Below are positions 16,860-26,050 of a stretch of 64,000 bases of DNA, piece after piece. The stretch spans positions 2,356,001 to 2,420,000 of the forward strand of contig OZ255707.1 in the NCBI GenBank assembly GCA_965277075.1, in the 5' to 3' direction. The notes beneath the pieces are model-generated. The model was not told where the DNA came from and ran no database searches. It was given only the letters and a program-made list of their open reading frames with translations. This DNA is from Lustribacter sp965277075 (GTDB lineage Bacteria; Vulcanimicrobiota; Vulcanimicrobiia; Vulcanimicrobiales; Vulcanimicrobiaceae). Positions within the stretch are counted from its first letter, which is position 1; each line of letters begins with the position of its first letter. Position numbers and translations under genes: made by a program.

Positions 16860-18449
16860 TTATAAAAGCCGGTCGAACGCGTATTGTGCGACGTCGTCGG
16901 AATGCTCGGACGATGCTTCGTCATCGTCCCGCGATTCGCTCGCCGGCGGCGTGCCGACGACGATTCGCGCCCGCACCGGACGGCCGATGACGTCGGCGAT
17001 CGCGCGCTCGAGGACGTCGATGCTCCGCTTGAGCGCGTCGGCCGTGAGCGGATCCGGCATGCGCAACACGATACTGTCGTCGTTCACCGCGTCGAGCGTC
17101 GCGCGACCGAGCGACGCCGAGAGCGACGCTTTCTCGCCTTCGGCGCGCGAACGCACGCTCGACCACAGGGACCGCACCTTCGCGATCGTCAAATCGCCGA
17201 TTGGTGGAATCGCCGCGGCGACCGGCGCCGCGGGTGCGGGCGTTGGCAGCCGTTTCGGCGCGGCAGCGGGCGGCCGTTCCGCTGCCGGCGGCGTCCGCAC
17301 GGCGACCGGCAGCGGCGCCGCCCCGCCCTCGAGCGCGGCGACTCGCGCCGCGAGCGCGTCGACGGACGGATCCTCGGCCAGCAAAATAAAGCGCAGCATC
17401 GCCGTCTCGAGCTCGAGCCGCGCATTCCCGGACGATCGAACCGAACCGAGCGCGTCACCGAAAAGGCGCAGCGCGCGGACGATGCGCGCCTGCGGGACGC
17501 CGCGCGCCCGCTCTTCCGCCGCGAACGCATCGTCGGCGGCGAGATCACGCGCGAGCAATTCCGGGTTCACACGCGCGACCAACAGATGCCGGAACTCGGC
17601 GATGACCGCGCGGATCAATCCCGGCATGTCGGCGCCGGCATCGCTCGCGTCATCGATCGTCTGCAGCGCGCCGGCGGCATCGCCCGCGAGCGATCGGTCG
17701 CGCAGCGCGAGCGCGAACCCGCGTCCGGTCTGACCGAACGCCGCATCGACCGTCGTGACGTCGACGCGGCCCGCACCGAACGCCGCGACTTGCTCGAGCA
17801 TGGTGAGCGCGTCGCGCAAACCGCCGTCCGCGCGGTACGCGATTGCCCCGAGCGCCGCGTCGTCGATCGTGATGTCTTCGGCGGTCGCGATGACGCGCAT
17901 GCGCGCGATCATCGTTTCCACGGCGATGCGGCGAAAGGCATAGCGCTGGCAGCGCGAGAGAATCGTCGGCGGCAGCGCTTCCGGCGCCGTCGTCGCGAGG
18001 ATGAAGACGACGTGCGGCGGCGGTTCTTCGAGCGTCTTGAGGAAGGCGTTCGCGCCTTCTTTCGTGAGCATGTGCGCCTCGTCGATGATGTAGACTTTCG
18101 ATCGCATCACCGACGGCGGAAACTTCACGGCGTCGCGCAAAGCGCGGATCTCGTCGATCCCGCGATTCGACGCCGCGTCGATCTCGATAACGTCGAACGC
18201 CGTCCCATCGAGGATCGCCACACAATTCGGGCACGTATTATCGGGCGTGGCCGTCGGCCCGTTCTCGCACTCGATGCAGCGGGCGAGGATTTTCGCGGCG
18301 GAGGTCTTCCCAGAACCGCGCGGACCGGAGAACAGATAGGCATGGGCGAGACGGCCCGTCTCGATCGCCGTCGTGAGGGTCCGCACGACTGCTTCCTGAC
18401 CTACCAAGTCGGCGAAGGTTCGTGGCCGGTAGGTGCGATAGAGGGACAC
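16860..18449 (-). CDS. dnaX: DNA polymerase III subunits gamma/tau
   Basis: 529 residues from the GTG at 18449 (SLYRTYRPRTFADLVGQ is the canonical N terminus). The clamp-loader ATPase shows FSGPRGSGKTSAAKILARC (Walker A), a four-Cys zinc module (CIECENG...CPNC), IDEAHMLTKEGANAFLKTLEEPP, and the sensor ILSRCQRYAFRRI. A Pro/Ala-rich linker near 380-430 leads to a C-terminal tau-like domain. I see no A-rich slippery site for a frameshifted gamma form. An open frame upstream of the GTG is not DnaX-like and overlaps recQ antisense. First gene of dnaX-ybaB-recR, divergent from recQ. Confidence 0.94.
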   Translation of the reverse strand: MSLYRTYRPRTFADLVGQEAVVRTLTTAIETGRLAHAYLFSGPRGSGKTSAAKILARCIECENGPTATPDNTCPNCVAILDGTAFDVIEIDAASNRGIDEIRALRDAVKFPPSVMRSKVYIIDEAHMLTKEGANAFLKTLEEPPPHVVFILATTAPEALPPTILSRCQRYAFRRIAVETMIARMRVIATAEDITIDDAALGAIAYRADGGLRDALTMLEQVAAFGAGRVDVTTVDAAFGQTGRGFALALRDRSLAGDAAGALQTIDDASDAGADMPGLIRAVIAEFRHLLVARVNPELLARDLAADDAFAAEERARGVPQARIVRALRLFGDALGSVRSSGNARLELETAMLRFILLAEDPSVDALAARVAALEGGAAPLPVAVRTPPAAERPPAAAPKRLPTPAPAAPVAAAIPPIGDLTIAKVRSLWSSVRSRAEGEKASLSASLGRATLDAVNDDSIVLRMPDPLTADALKRSIDVLERAIADVIGRPVRARIVVGTPPASESRDDDEASSEHSDDVAQYAFDRLL

Positions 18450-18530
18450 AGTGTTTCGTTTCGTACCGCGGCCCGCCCATCCCGGCCGGGGCAACCGTTT
18501 GAGGCGCCGACGGCCGGGTACAACCCATTT

Positions 18531-18557
18531 CGAGCATCGCCGCCGTAGCGATGCTCG
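18531..18557. promoter_or_regulatory. Perfect 9-bp inverted repeat between dnaX and recQ
   Basis: CGAGCATCG (18531-18539) and CGATGCTCG (18549-18557) are exact complements separated by 9 bp. They sit in the 126-bp divergent region, 18 bp before the recQ GTG. The spacing suits an operator for a dimeric repressor or a small leader hairpin. It does not match the LexA box patterns I know. No clear promoter hexamers are visible beside it. Confidence 0.4.
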
Positions 18558-18575
18558 ATCATTCTGGGGGTCCAA

Positions 18576-20186
18576 GTGGACGTACACGCGGCGTTGCGTG
18601 AACATTTCGGCTACGATACATTCAACCCGGGTCAGGAAGAAGTCATCGCCCGCGTCATGGGCGGTGAAGATACCCTTGCCATCTTGGCAACGGGCGCGGG
18701 CAAATCGCTCTGCTACCAGTTGCCGGCGCTTCTCCTGGCGGGCACGACGATCGTCGTCTCGCCGCTGATCGCGTTGATGAAGGACCAGCTCGACATGCTG
18801 CACGAGCGCGGCGTGCGCGCAGTCGTCGCACTCAACTCGACGCTGACCGAAGACCAAGAAGCCGCGGCGGTCGCGCGCATCGCGACCGGCGAGATGAAGA
18901 TCGTCTTCGTCACTCCCGAGAAGCTCGAAGACGACGCGTTCGTGGCAACCTTACAGCAACTCGCGGTGCCGCTCTTCGTCGTCGACGAAGCGCACTGCAT
19001 CAGCCAGTGGGGACACGATTTCCGCCCGGCTTATCTCAATCTCGGCCGGGTGATCGAATCGCTGGGGAAACCGACGGTCCTCGCGCTGACCGCAACCGCG
19101 ACGCCGGCCGTCCGGGAAGACATCCTCGCCCAACTCGACATCCCCGACATCAAGCCGATCGTGCGGGGGTTCGATCGCCCCAACCTGATCTATAGCGTGC
19201 GCCGGGCCGAGAACGAAGCCGGCAAGCTGCGCGTCATCAAGGAACTCTTCGAAGGCAATCACCTCGACGGCACCGGGATCATCTACACGGCGACGATCAA
19301 GAATGCGCTCGACGTGCAGCGATACATGCAGGACCACCTCGATATCCCGGCCGCCGTCTATCACTCGAAATTGCAGAAGCAAGATCGCGTTGCCGTGCAC
19401 GAGCTCTTCATGCAAGAGGCGATTCGCGCCGTGGTCGCGACCAACGCGTTCGGCCTCGGGATCGATAAATCGAATATCCGGTTCGTCGTGCACTACGACT
19501 TGCCGGGATCGGTCGAAGCATACACCCAGGAAGCAGGTCGCGCCGGCCGGGACGGCGAGCCGTCGAAGTGCATGCTCGTGTATCGGATGAGTGATACACG
19601 CGTGCAAAATTACTTCCTCACCGGCAAATATCCCGACATCGAGGAAGTTCAGCGCGTCTTCGGAACGCTCGAAGTCTTCGGCATGCAAGAAGGGGGCGTA
19701 TCGCTGACCGACTTGCGGAAGATCACGCAGCTACCGCTCACAAAATTGAAAGTCGTCCTGGCCCTGCTTAAGAAAGCGGGCTTCATCGAGGCATCCTCGC
19801 GTGCAAAATACGTACTGGCCAAGCACGCGCGGCTGGGGGCCGTACTCGATCTCGCGAACTACGAGACCAAGAAACGCTACGACCAATCAAAGCTCGCGAT
19901 GATGTTGCAATATGCCGAAACGACATCGTGCCGCCGACGCTTCATCTTGAACTATTTCGGCGAAGATTACATGGCGGACTCGTGCGGCGCCTGCGATAAC
20001 TGCTTGCAGGGTCGCCGCGATCGTACGACGTCGGGCTATCGCATCGCGGATCTCGTCTATCATGCGAAGTTCGGGCAAGGCACGGTGGAGCGGGCCGAGA
20101 AGGACTTCGTAACCGTGCTGTTCCCGGACGTGGGATACAAGACGCTTTTGGCGTCGGCCGTGTCACGCGAGATGAAGATCGCCTGA
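18576..20186 (+). CDS. recQ: RecQ family ATP-dependent DNA helicase with PcrA-like C terminus
   Basis: A 3'-5' DNA helicase for recombination and repair, 536 residues from GTG, with GGGGG about 7 nt upstream. It has Walker A ATGAGKSLCYQLP near 38, DEAH in VVDEAHCISQWGHDFRP, TALTATATP, and motif VI (YTQEAGRAGRDGEPSKC). The RecQ zinc module follows (CRRRFILNYFGE...CGACDNC). The HRDC domain is missing. The last 40 residues read FGQGTVERAEKDFVTVLF, then PDVGYKTLL, the pattern found at the C terminus of PcrA/UvrD helicases, where it binds RNA polymerase. That combination is unusual for RecQ. Confidence 0.92.
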   Translation: MDVHAALREHFGYDTFNPGQEEVIARVMGGEDTLAILATGAGKSLCYQLPALLLAGTTIVVSPLIALMKDQLDMLHERGVRAVVALNSTLTEDQEAAAVARIATGEMKIVFVTPEKLEDDAFVATLQQLAVPLFVVDEAHCISQWGHDFRPAYLNLGRVIESLGKPTVLALTATATPAVREDILAQLDIPDIKPIVRGFDRPNLIYSVRRAENEAGKLRVIKELFEGNHLDGTGIIYTATIKNALDVQRYMQDHLDIPAAVYHSKLQKQDRVAVHELFMQEAIRAVVATNAFGLGIDKSNIRFVVHYDLPGSVEAYTQEAGRAGRDGEPSKCMLVYRMSDTRVQNYFLTGKYPDIEEVQRVFGTLEVFGMQEGGVSLTDLRKITQLPLTKLKVVLALLKKAGFIEASSRAKYVLAKHARLGAVLDLANYETKKRYDQSKLAMMLQYAETTSCRRRFILNYFGEDYMADSCGACDNCLQGRRDRTTSGYRIADLVYHAKFGQGTVERAEKDFVTVLFPDVGYKTLLASAVSREMKIA

Positions 20187-20260
20187 CACGCCGGCCCGAT
20201 CGGGTCGCCCTGCCTCCGTAACGGTATCGCTCTTTTTTTGCGTTCGGGAGTAGTCGATCG

Positions 20261-21934
20261 TTGCGTCGCGCGCTTGCGGTGTTCGTCGGCGGATGGTTTC
20301 TCGCGGTTGCCTCGGTGGCGAGCGCGCAAGTAAATCCACCCGTCCCAGCGCCGTCCGGTCCGGTCAATCCCGCAGGTTCGCCCACCGGCGCGCCGCCCGA
20401 TCTGCCGACCCCCAGCGCCGGGCCGTCCGTCGAGCTTTCTCCGACGCCCTCACCCGTCCCGACCGCCGCGCCGACGCCGCCGCCGATCTTCGTCGATCCG
20501 GCGGCGCTCTCGATCGAGCCGGGAAAACTCGCGACGGCGCGCGTGAACAGCGCTGCCGGCGCGATAACGGCGACCTCGGCAAACCCGGCGATCGCGACGG
20601 TCGTCGTCGACCAGCTGCAACGCGCTATTTTCGTTACCGGCGTAGCGGTCGGGTCGACCATCGTGACCGTCGCGGATACACGCGGTGTGACGCGCGACGT
20701 GAACGTGCGCATCGCGTATGCCGCGGGTACCGTCGCCGAAGCGATTCCGCTCCGCGTCACCGGCGATCCGGCGTCGGCGGCGTTCGTCCGCGACGCGGTC
20801 GTCGCGGCCGCGCAAGCCGCGGCAACGCTGCGCCCCGGCGCCCGCGTATACGTCATGACCGATGCGCCACTCGTTCACGCCGATCTCGCGACCGATAACC
20901 GCACCTCGGTCGACGTTCCGCTGCAGATACAAGGCGACCAGTACATCACGGTCACCGGCACGACGCACGTCGACATCGAGAATTACGCGTTACCGCGGAT
21001 TGCGGCAGCTCAGTTGCTGGTCAGCGATTATCCCGAACGCCTCACGGCCAACGGTGTGCTCTTCACCGCGACGATCGACCGGACGGCGGCGCAGCGTTTT
21101 CTTTACTATCACTTCAATCCCGGTGCCGAGCCGGGGCGCCGCATTTTGGTGAAGGCGACGAACCCGTCCGGCGTTCCCGCGACGGTGCATCTGATCGCGG
21201 CCCTTGCCGGTCCGGGTCCGAACGAAATGGAAGTCGGGCATAACGCGACCAGAGCGTTTCTCGTGCGCACGCGACGCAACGAGGGTACGGTCGTGACGAT
21301 ACCGCCGAACGCAACGGTCAACTTGGTCAATCACGGACTCCCGCCGAACTCGATCGTCAACGGTCTCCTGCAAGTGCGCGAGGTCAGCGGAGATCCGCTG
21401 AATCTTGCGATCGTCGCACAGGACGCGAACGCACCGCTCGACCAGTCCGTTGACACGACGGTCTTACTCGCGGGCGGCGCACCGCACGCGCGCGGCGTGT
21501 ATCCGGTGCCGTCGTTCTTCTCCGACTACACCTTTTTCGTCGACGCAGCCCCGCTCGAGATTCCGATCGGCCAGTTGCCGTTGCCGAATCTGCGTGAAGG
21601 CGAGGCGCTCTCGGGCGACTACGGCGTCGAGCAGTCGGTGCGTGTCGTGATCGTCAACACCTCGCGCTACGGTCAGGCGATCGCGCTCTACGCGAATCCG
21701 CGCGGCGGGGCGGCAACCGGGACGTTCCTCATCGACAACACGCTCGTGCAAGCGCATCGCCTGCCGGCGTTCTCGAAATACAAGATCTGGCAAGAGACGA
21801 TCGCACCAGGCACCTACCGCACATTGCAGGTGACGACGTTGCCCGAAGGCGGCTCGTCGTATCCGCTGCGCCTGATCTTCGCCGCCGACGATGGCAGCAT
21901 CGCGCCCGGCGCACCCGGCTCACCGATCTACTAG
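20261..21934 (+). CDS. Secreted protein with Pro-rich linker and Ig-like domain, function unknown
   Basis: 557 residues from TTG, with GGGAG about 11 nt upstream. A signal peptide ends near residue 23 (ASVASAQ). Residues 26-75 are a Pro/Ala/Ser/Thr linker. Residues 80-150 (LSIEPGKLATARV, NPAIATVVV, AVGSTIVTVADTRG) resemble a bacterial Ig-like (BIG2) domain. The remaining 400 residues are rich in beta strand and have no domain I recognise; segments such as ILVKATNPSGVPATVHLIA suggest further Ig-like folds. No catalytic motif is evident. Likely periplasmic or surface-exposed. Converges on the glycosyltransferase gene with 5 bp between stops. Confidence 0.7.
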   Translation: MRRALAVFVGGWFLAVASVASAQVNPPVPAPSGPVNPAGSPTGAPPDLPTPSAGPSVELSPTPSPVPTAAPTPPPIFVDPAALSIEPGKLATARVNSAAGAITATSANPAIATVVVDQLQRAIFVTGVAVGSTIVTVADTRGVTRDVNVRIAYAAGTVAEAIPLRVTGDPASAAFVRDAVVAAAQAAATLRPGARVYVMTDAPLVHADLATDNRTSVDVPLQIQGDQYITVTGTTHVDIENYALPRIAAAQLLVSDYPERLTANGVLFTATIDRTAAQRFLYYHFNPGAEPGRRILVKATNPSGVPATVHLIAALAGPGPNEMEVGHNATRAFLVRTRRNEGTVVTIPPNATVNLVNHGLPPNSIVNGLLQVREVSGDPLNLAIVAQDANAPLDQSVDTTVLLAGGAPHARGVYPVPSFFSDYTFFVDAAPLEIPIGQLPLPNLREGEALSGDYGVEQSVRVVIVNTSRYGQAIALYANPRGGAATGTFLIDNTLVQAHRLPAFSKYKIWQETIAPGTYRTLQVTTLPEGGSSYPLRLIFAADDGSIAPGAPGSPIY

Positions 21935-21939
21935 ATCTC

Positions 21940-22956
21940 TTACCGGACGCGCGCATAGATTCTTGCGCAGGCGGCAGCTGCCGCTGCCCACTCGAATCGC
22001 GCGATCGCCGCCGGCCGCGCCGCGGCGGCGCGGCGTTCGCTCGCGTTGCGATCGGCGAGAAGCGTGCGCGTCGCATCGATCCAGCCCGTTGCATCCTGGG
22101 GGTCGACCAGCGGCGCCGCGCCGCCGGCGACTTCGACGAGCGACGACGAGCGCGCAGCGATCACCGGCAGCCCCGCGCAGAGCGCCTCCGCCAGCGCGTA
22201 ACCGAAGCCTTCGTAGTGCGATGGCACGAGCGCGAACGTCGCCGTTGCGTACAAATCGTCGAGCACCGTTCGGTCGACGTAGCCGCGCAGGTCGACACGG
22301 TCGGCGATACCCAGGCCGGCGATGCGTGCCCGGACCTCGTCCGCATACGTGGTCGGCGGTCCGACGGCAACGAGCCGCAACCCCGGGATTGCAGCGACCG
22401 TATCGACCGCGCGCACGAGATTCTTACGACGCTCGAGCGTGCCGACGACGAGCGCGAACGGTGCGTCGGCCGGTGCGCGCCGGATGCGTGCAAAGCGCTC
22501 GTCGACGCCGGGCATAACGACCTCAACGTCCTGCCGGCCGACGAGTTCGCGAAACTCGTTCGCCGAGAACGCCGAGTCTGCGATCACGGCGGCGGCGCGA
22601 CGATAGCGCGAGCGCATCAAGGTGCCGAAGTACGCGCGTGCATATGCGCGCGTATGCTCTTGCACCCGCTGCCAGGCCATGTCGTGCACGGTAACGACCA
22701 CCGGTTTCGTCGCGAGCAGCGGCATCGTTCCCGACGTCGCGTGAATCACGTCGGCACCGCTGCGTGCGGCGAGGATCGGAAAGAGCACTTGGTCCCAGAC
22801 GACGCGCCGGTCGAATCGCCACGGATCGAAAGCTGGCAGCGCGATCGGCCGGACGTCGACGTTCGCAGCCGATAACGCCCGGGCGAGATCTCGCGCGTAG
22901 ACACCGATGCCGGTCGCCGTTCCGGCGGCTTGCCCAACGTCGAGCGCAACGCTCAA
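21940..22956 (-). CDS. GT4-family glycosyltransferase
   Basis: 338 residues, with the two-domain GT-B layout of family 4 retaining glycosyltransferases. It has VALDVGQAAGTATGIGVYARDL at the acceptor side (in pieces), VTVHDMAW, a linker HATSG, the donor-site ALVVGTLERRKNLVRAVD, and the E-x7-E motif in SHYEGFGYALAEAL. It would transfer a sugar from a nucleotide-sugar to an envelope glycan or lipid; the substrate is unknown. It starts with TTG in a TTGA overlap with the SLH-porin stop, so it is the last gene of the long envelope array. One attractive but unproven role is making the wall glycan the SLH domain binds. Confidence 0.87.
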   Translation of the reverse strand: MSVALDVGQAAGTATGIGVYARDLARALSAANVDVRPIALPAFDPWRFDRRVVWDQVLFPILAARSGADVIHATSGTMPLLATKPVVVTVHDMAWQRVQEHTRAYARAYFGTLMRSRYRRAAAVIADSAFSANEFRELVGRQDVEVVMPGVDERFARIRRAPADAPFALVVGTLERRKNLVRAVDTVAAIPGLRLVAVGPPTTYADEVRARIAGLGIADRVDLRGYVDRTVLDDLYATATFALVPSHYEGFGYALAEALCAGLPVIAARSSSLVEVAGGAAPLVDPQDATGWIDATRTLLADRNASERRAAAARPAAIARFEWAAAAAACARIYARVR

Positions 22957-25661
22957 AAGTGAAATGAGAAGTTGACGTTTTCTTGCGACTGCACGAAGTT
23001 GTAGCTCGGCAAGACGACGTCCTTATAGCTCGATATCCGGTAGCCGAGACCGACGGTGTCTGATGTTTTCGGAACGGTATAGGTCAGGTCGAGATCGAGC
23101 TGCTCTTTCGTACCGCCGATATTGTTGCTTAACGTCGTCCCGTACGAGCCGTAGTACGTCTGATCGCTGATGCGCGTCGCGAGCGTGAGATCGCGCGCGA
23201 CCGGCCACGCGAGACCGGCGGCCAACACGTTGTGGAAAAGGTTAATGTAGTTCGGATAGTAGACGGCGCTCGACGAGCCGGTCGCCGTGATGCGGCCCGC
23301 CGCGTTCACGCGGCCGCCGGCAGCGACGAAGTCGGCGAGCGCCGCCGTGTCGTAAGCACCCGTCGCCGGATCGGTCGGAACGTATGCGTAGGCGCTCCGG
23401 TCGTTGCGGGCGAGATGTTCGAACGTGCCGCTGATGTCGAGCGTCGCACGACGGCCGAACAACGGGACGCCGAAGGTCCCGCTCGCGACGATCTGATCCC
23501 ACGTCGCGCGCGTTCCGGTCGCGAACTGCGGACCGAAAGTGCTCGTTGCGTTTGCGTTCGCCTGTACTTCGGTGAGATGCGCTCCGTTGACGTGGGCGTC
23601 GACGGTCAACGCGCCGAGAGCGATCGGGGCGCCGAACGCAAACGTGACGCCCTGCGTGTTGGGCGCAAACGCACTGTAGAAGTACGGTCCGCTCGCGACG
23701 AACGGGTTGAACACCGGATACAAAAATGTCAGCGCCGGCGATGTGGCCGTCGTCGAATGCCCCGGCGCCGTTTGATTGATCGATGCGTCGAACGTCCGGT
23801 TGATACCGAGCGTGTTCGCGAAACCGAAGAATTGCGGAAACGCCGCGCCCGCGTAGTTCGCCCACGTCGGCGGCGCGTTGCCGAAATAGCGAAACGGCGC
23901 ACCGTCGAGGTAGTTGATGCCGATGGCCTGGTATTGCACGGTGCCCTTGAACGTGCCGAGCGCAAAGCGCAACCCGGCGATACCGGCGACATCGTTGACC
24001 GGCGCGACGGTCAGGAAGTTCGGTGTGTACCGGCTCGTCGCGAACTCGCCGAAGAGCGTCGGTGCGCGCGTTGCGCCGCCGCGTACCGGCGCAAGCGGCG
24101 TTTGAAAATCCAGGCCGAACACGAGATCCGTTACGGGTCCGTAGGCATCGCCCGGCAAGCTCGGCGTGAGACCTGCGTAGGGATTGCCGAAATCCGACGT
24201 CGTCACCGGCCCCGTTTCATCCCACAAACGATGCGCGGTAAAGCCGATCGACGCGTTCGGGATACCGGTAATGTGATGGTTCACCCGCAGGCCCGCTTCG
24301 TACCGTTCGAACTGCTGGTTCGCGTATCCCAGACCGACGTACGTGATGGTGACCGACGCGCCCGGCGGAAGCGGCGCGATGAACACGACCTCGTTCGCGC
24401 CCTCGAGATAGGCGAACGCCGGCGCAACGCCGATGCCCGGAATTGCGCCGCCGACAACCGCGCCGGTGTTGTCGAACGTCACGTGCCCCGCACTCGTGGT
24501 GAGGCCTGAGACGTACACGCTGCCGGCGACGGCTTTCCGGCGCAGGTAGACGCTGGTGAGAGCGGCGCTTCCGCTCGTAAACGTGTCGCTGCCCAGCGAA
24601 CCGGCCGTCGATCCCGGCGGCCCGAACTGCGCGTAGGCGGTCTGCGCCGGCTGCACGTACGTGAAGTAGCTGTTGTTGTAGAGGTTCCCGCCCGCGTCGG
24701 CGACGTACGGTTGCGTGTTGATCAGCGTGAGGTCGTCGCGAGCAAACGAGAACTGGACGTCCGTCGTGCCGCCGATCGTGCCGTCGATCTCGAAACCGCG
24801 CGAGTACGGCTGCGTCGCATATCCGTTCGGATTCGTCTCGAGCGGATCGGGTGCGCGATACGTAAGGCCGGCAAGCGACGAGCGCAGATTGTCGAGCTGT
24901 CCTTCGCGCACGCTGAGATTCGTAATCGCCCCGACGCGCGCGACGTCGACGACGAGGTCAGGCTGTACGGTAATTTGCGAGGCGGTCGAAAACTCGCCGT
25001 TCGTCTGATAGTTCACGATATGGACCGGCAGGGAAACGGTGAGGTTCGAATCGATGCGATAGGCCAAGGTCACGTAGTTGTCTGTTTGCAACAGCGTCTG
25101 CGGACCGTTCTGCTGATCGATCGGGTTGTTCGAACTCGGCGACGTTTCGAACGCGTTGACGAAGTTGTCAATGCCGCCGCCCGCGACGGTCTGCGGGTTG
25201 ATCAGGCGTTGCCGCGACGAACCGTTTGCGAGCAGCGTCCCATGCGCAGAGAGCGATTGCGCGAACGCCGTGCGCCGGTCGAGCGACGCGACGGCGTCTT
25301 CGAGCGTGGTCATGCGTACGCCCAGCGCGTCGAGTTCGTCCTTGAGGGCGTTCATCAATTTCTGCAGCTTGTCGAGATCGGCTTTGGACGCAGTTCGCGC
25401 GCCCTCGGCCTCGATTTTCGCAACGACCCGAGCCACGATCGCCGCCATCTCGTAGCGCGACAGCGGACGATCGCCTTTGAACGATCCGTCCGGGTATCCG
25501 TCGATCAGTCCGTCGGCGGCGAGCGACGCGATCGCTTCGTAGGCCCAGTGGTTCGAAGGCACGTCGGCAAACGGGGTCGCGCGCACAAGCGCGGGAACGG
25601 CGACCAGCCCGGCCAACAGTGCCGCAACGAACGACGCGCGCGCGCGACGACACGACGTCAC
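22953..25661 (-). CDS. SLH-domain outer-membrane porin
   Basis: 902 residues from GTG at 25661. The frame is open farther upstream, but the signal peptide (ASFVAALLAGLVAVPALVRA) and the GTGA overlap with the yqgF stop fix the start. The mature protein begins with one SLH domain (FADVPSNHWAYEAIASLAADG, then YPDGSFKGDRPLSRYEMAAIV), a coiled coil near 85-130, and then about 770 residues of alternating beta strands ending in aromatic FSFHF, the Bam recognition pattern. This is the layout of cyanobacterial SLH porins and Negativicutes OmpM, where SLH grips the cell wall and the barrel sits in the outer membrane. Residues lining the pore were not analysed. Confidence 0.88.
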   Translation of the reverse strand: MTSCRRARASFVAALLAGLVAVPALVRATPFADVPSNHWAYEAIASLAADGLIDGYPDGSFKGDRPLSRYEMAAIVARVVAKIEAEGARTASKADLDKLQKLMNALKDELDALGVRMTTLEDAVASLDRRTAFAQSLSAHGTLLANGSSRQRLINPQTVAGGGIDNFVNAFETSPSSNNPIDQQNGPQTLLQTDNYVTLAYRIDSNLTVSLPVHIVNYQTNGEFSTASQITVQPDLVVDVARVGAITNLSVREGQLDNLRSSLAGLTYRAPDPLETNPNGYATQPYSRGFEIDGTIGGTTDVQFSFARDDLTLINTQPYVADAGGNLYNNSYFTYVQPAQTAYAQFGPPGSTAGSLGSDTFTSGSAALTSVYLRRKAVAGSVYVSGLTTSAGHVTFDNTGAVVGGAIPGIGVAPAFAYLEGANEVVFIAPLPPGASVTITYVGLGYANQQFERYEAGLRVNHHITGIPNASIGFTAHRLWDETGPVTTSDFGNPYAGLTPSLPGDAYGPVTDLVFGLDFQTPLAPVRGGATRAPTLFGEFATSRYTPNFLTVAPVNDVAGIAGLRFALGTFKGTVQYQAIGINYLDGAPFRYFGNAPPTWANYAGAAFPQFFGFANTLGINRTFDASINQTAPGHSTTATSPALTFLYPVFNPFVASGPYFYSAFAPNTQGVTFAFGAPIALGALTVDAHVNGAHLTEVQANANATSTFGPQFATGTRATWDQIVASGTFGVPLFGRRATLDISGTFEHLARNDRSAYAYVPTDPATGAYDTAALADFVAAGGRVNAAGRITATGSSSAVYYPNYINLFHNVLAAGLAWPVARDLTLATRISDQTYYGSYGTTLSNNIGGTKEQLDLDLTYTVPKTSDTVGLGYRISSYKDVVLPSYNFVQSQENVNFSFHF

Positions 25662-26050
25662 TGCGCGAGCCGCAGGTACCGCTCCGCAATCAACAGCGCG
25701 GCGTAGTCGTCGATCGGGCGGTCGGGCAGCAGCATACCGCGCGGAACGAGACGTCGCCATCCGCGCGGCGGGTGATCGTCGAAAAAACGCGCCCGCGCTT
25801 GTAACGTCGTCTCGCGCTCGTCGACGAGTTCGTAGGGCAACCCGCGCTCGCGCACCACGGCGACGATCGCGTCGGCGTTCGTGCCGCGCCCGATCGCGAC
25901 GCGATCGATTGCATACGTCCGCGCAAGCTGATCGAGGCGTTCCGCCAAACCGTCGAGCGGCGTAATACACAGTGTTACCGGCGTCGTTCCCAGACCGTCG
26001 ATCACCGCGAAGCCGCACTTTCTTGTGCCCGGGTCGATCCCGAGAATCAT
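25658..26050 (-). CDS. YqgF/RuvX-like nuclease, cyanobacterial type
   Basis: 130 residues with an RNase H-like fold. MILGIDPGTRKCGFAV carries the first catalytic Asp, VDERETTLQARARFF the Glu region, and LPDRPIDDYAALLIAERYL the C-terminal Asp. The block PPRGWRRLVPRGMLLPDRPIDD is typical of the cyanobacterial pre-16S rRNA-processing YqgF group rather than E. coli YqgF. Likely role: maturing 16S rRNA ends or resolving Holliday junctions. It overlaps the SLH porin start by GTGA and abuts the DUF3084 gene upstream. Confidence 0.82.
   Translation of the reverse strand: MILGIDPGTRKCGFAVIDGLGTTPVTLCITPLDGLAERLDQLARTYAIDRVAIGRGTNADAIVAVVRERGLPYELVDERETTLQARARFFDDHPPRGWRRLVPRGMLLPDRPIDDYAALLIAERYLRLAQ

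Noticed and set aside
16884..18548. Plus-strand open frame of 554 codons opposite dnaX
   Set aside because: Antisense shadow of dnaX; no ribosome site and no motifs.
20220..20240. T-run after recQ suggesting an intrinsic terminator
   Set aside because: The nearest palindrome (CCCGATCGGG) is too far from the T-run and no stem directly precedes it.
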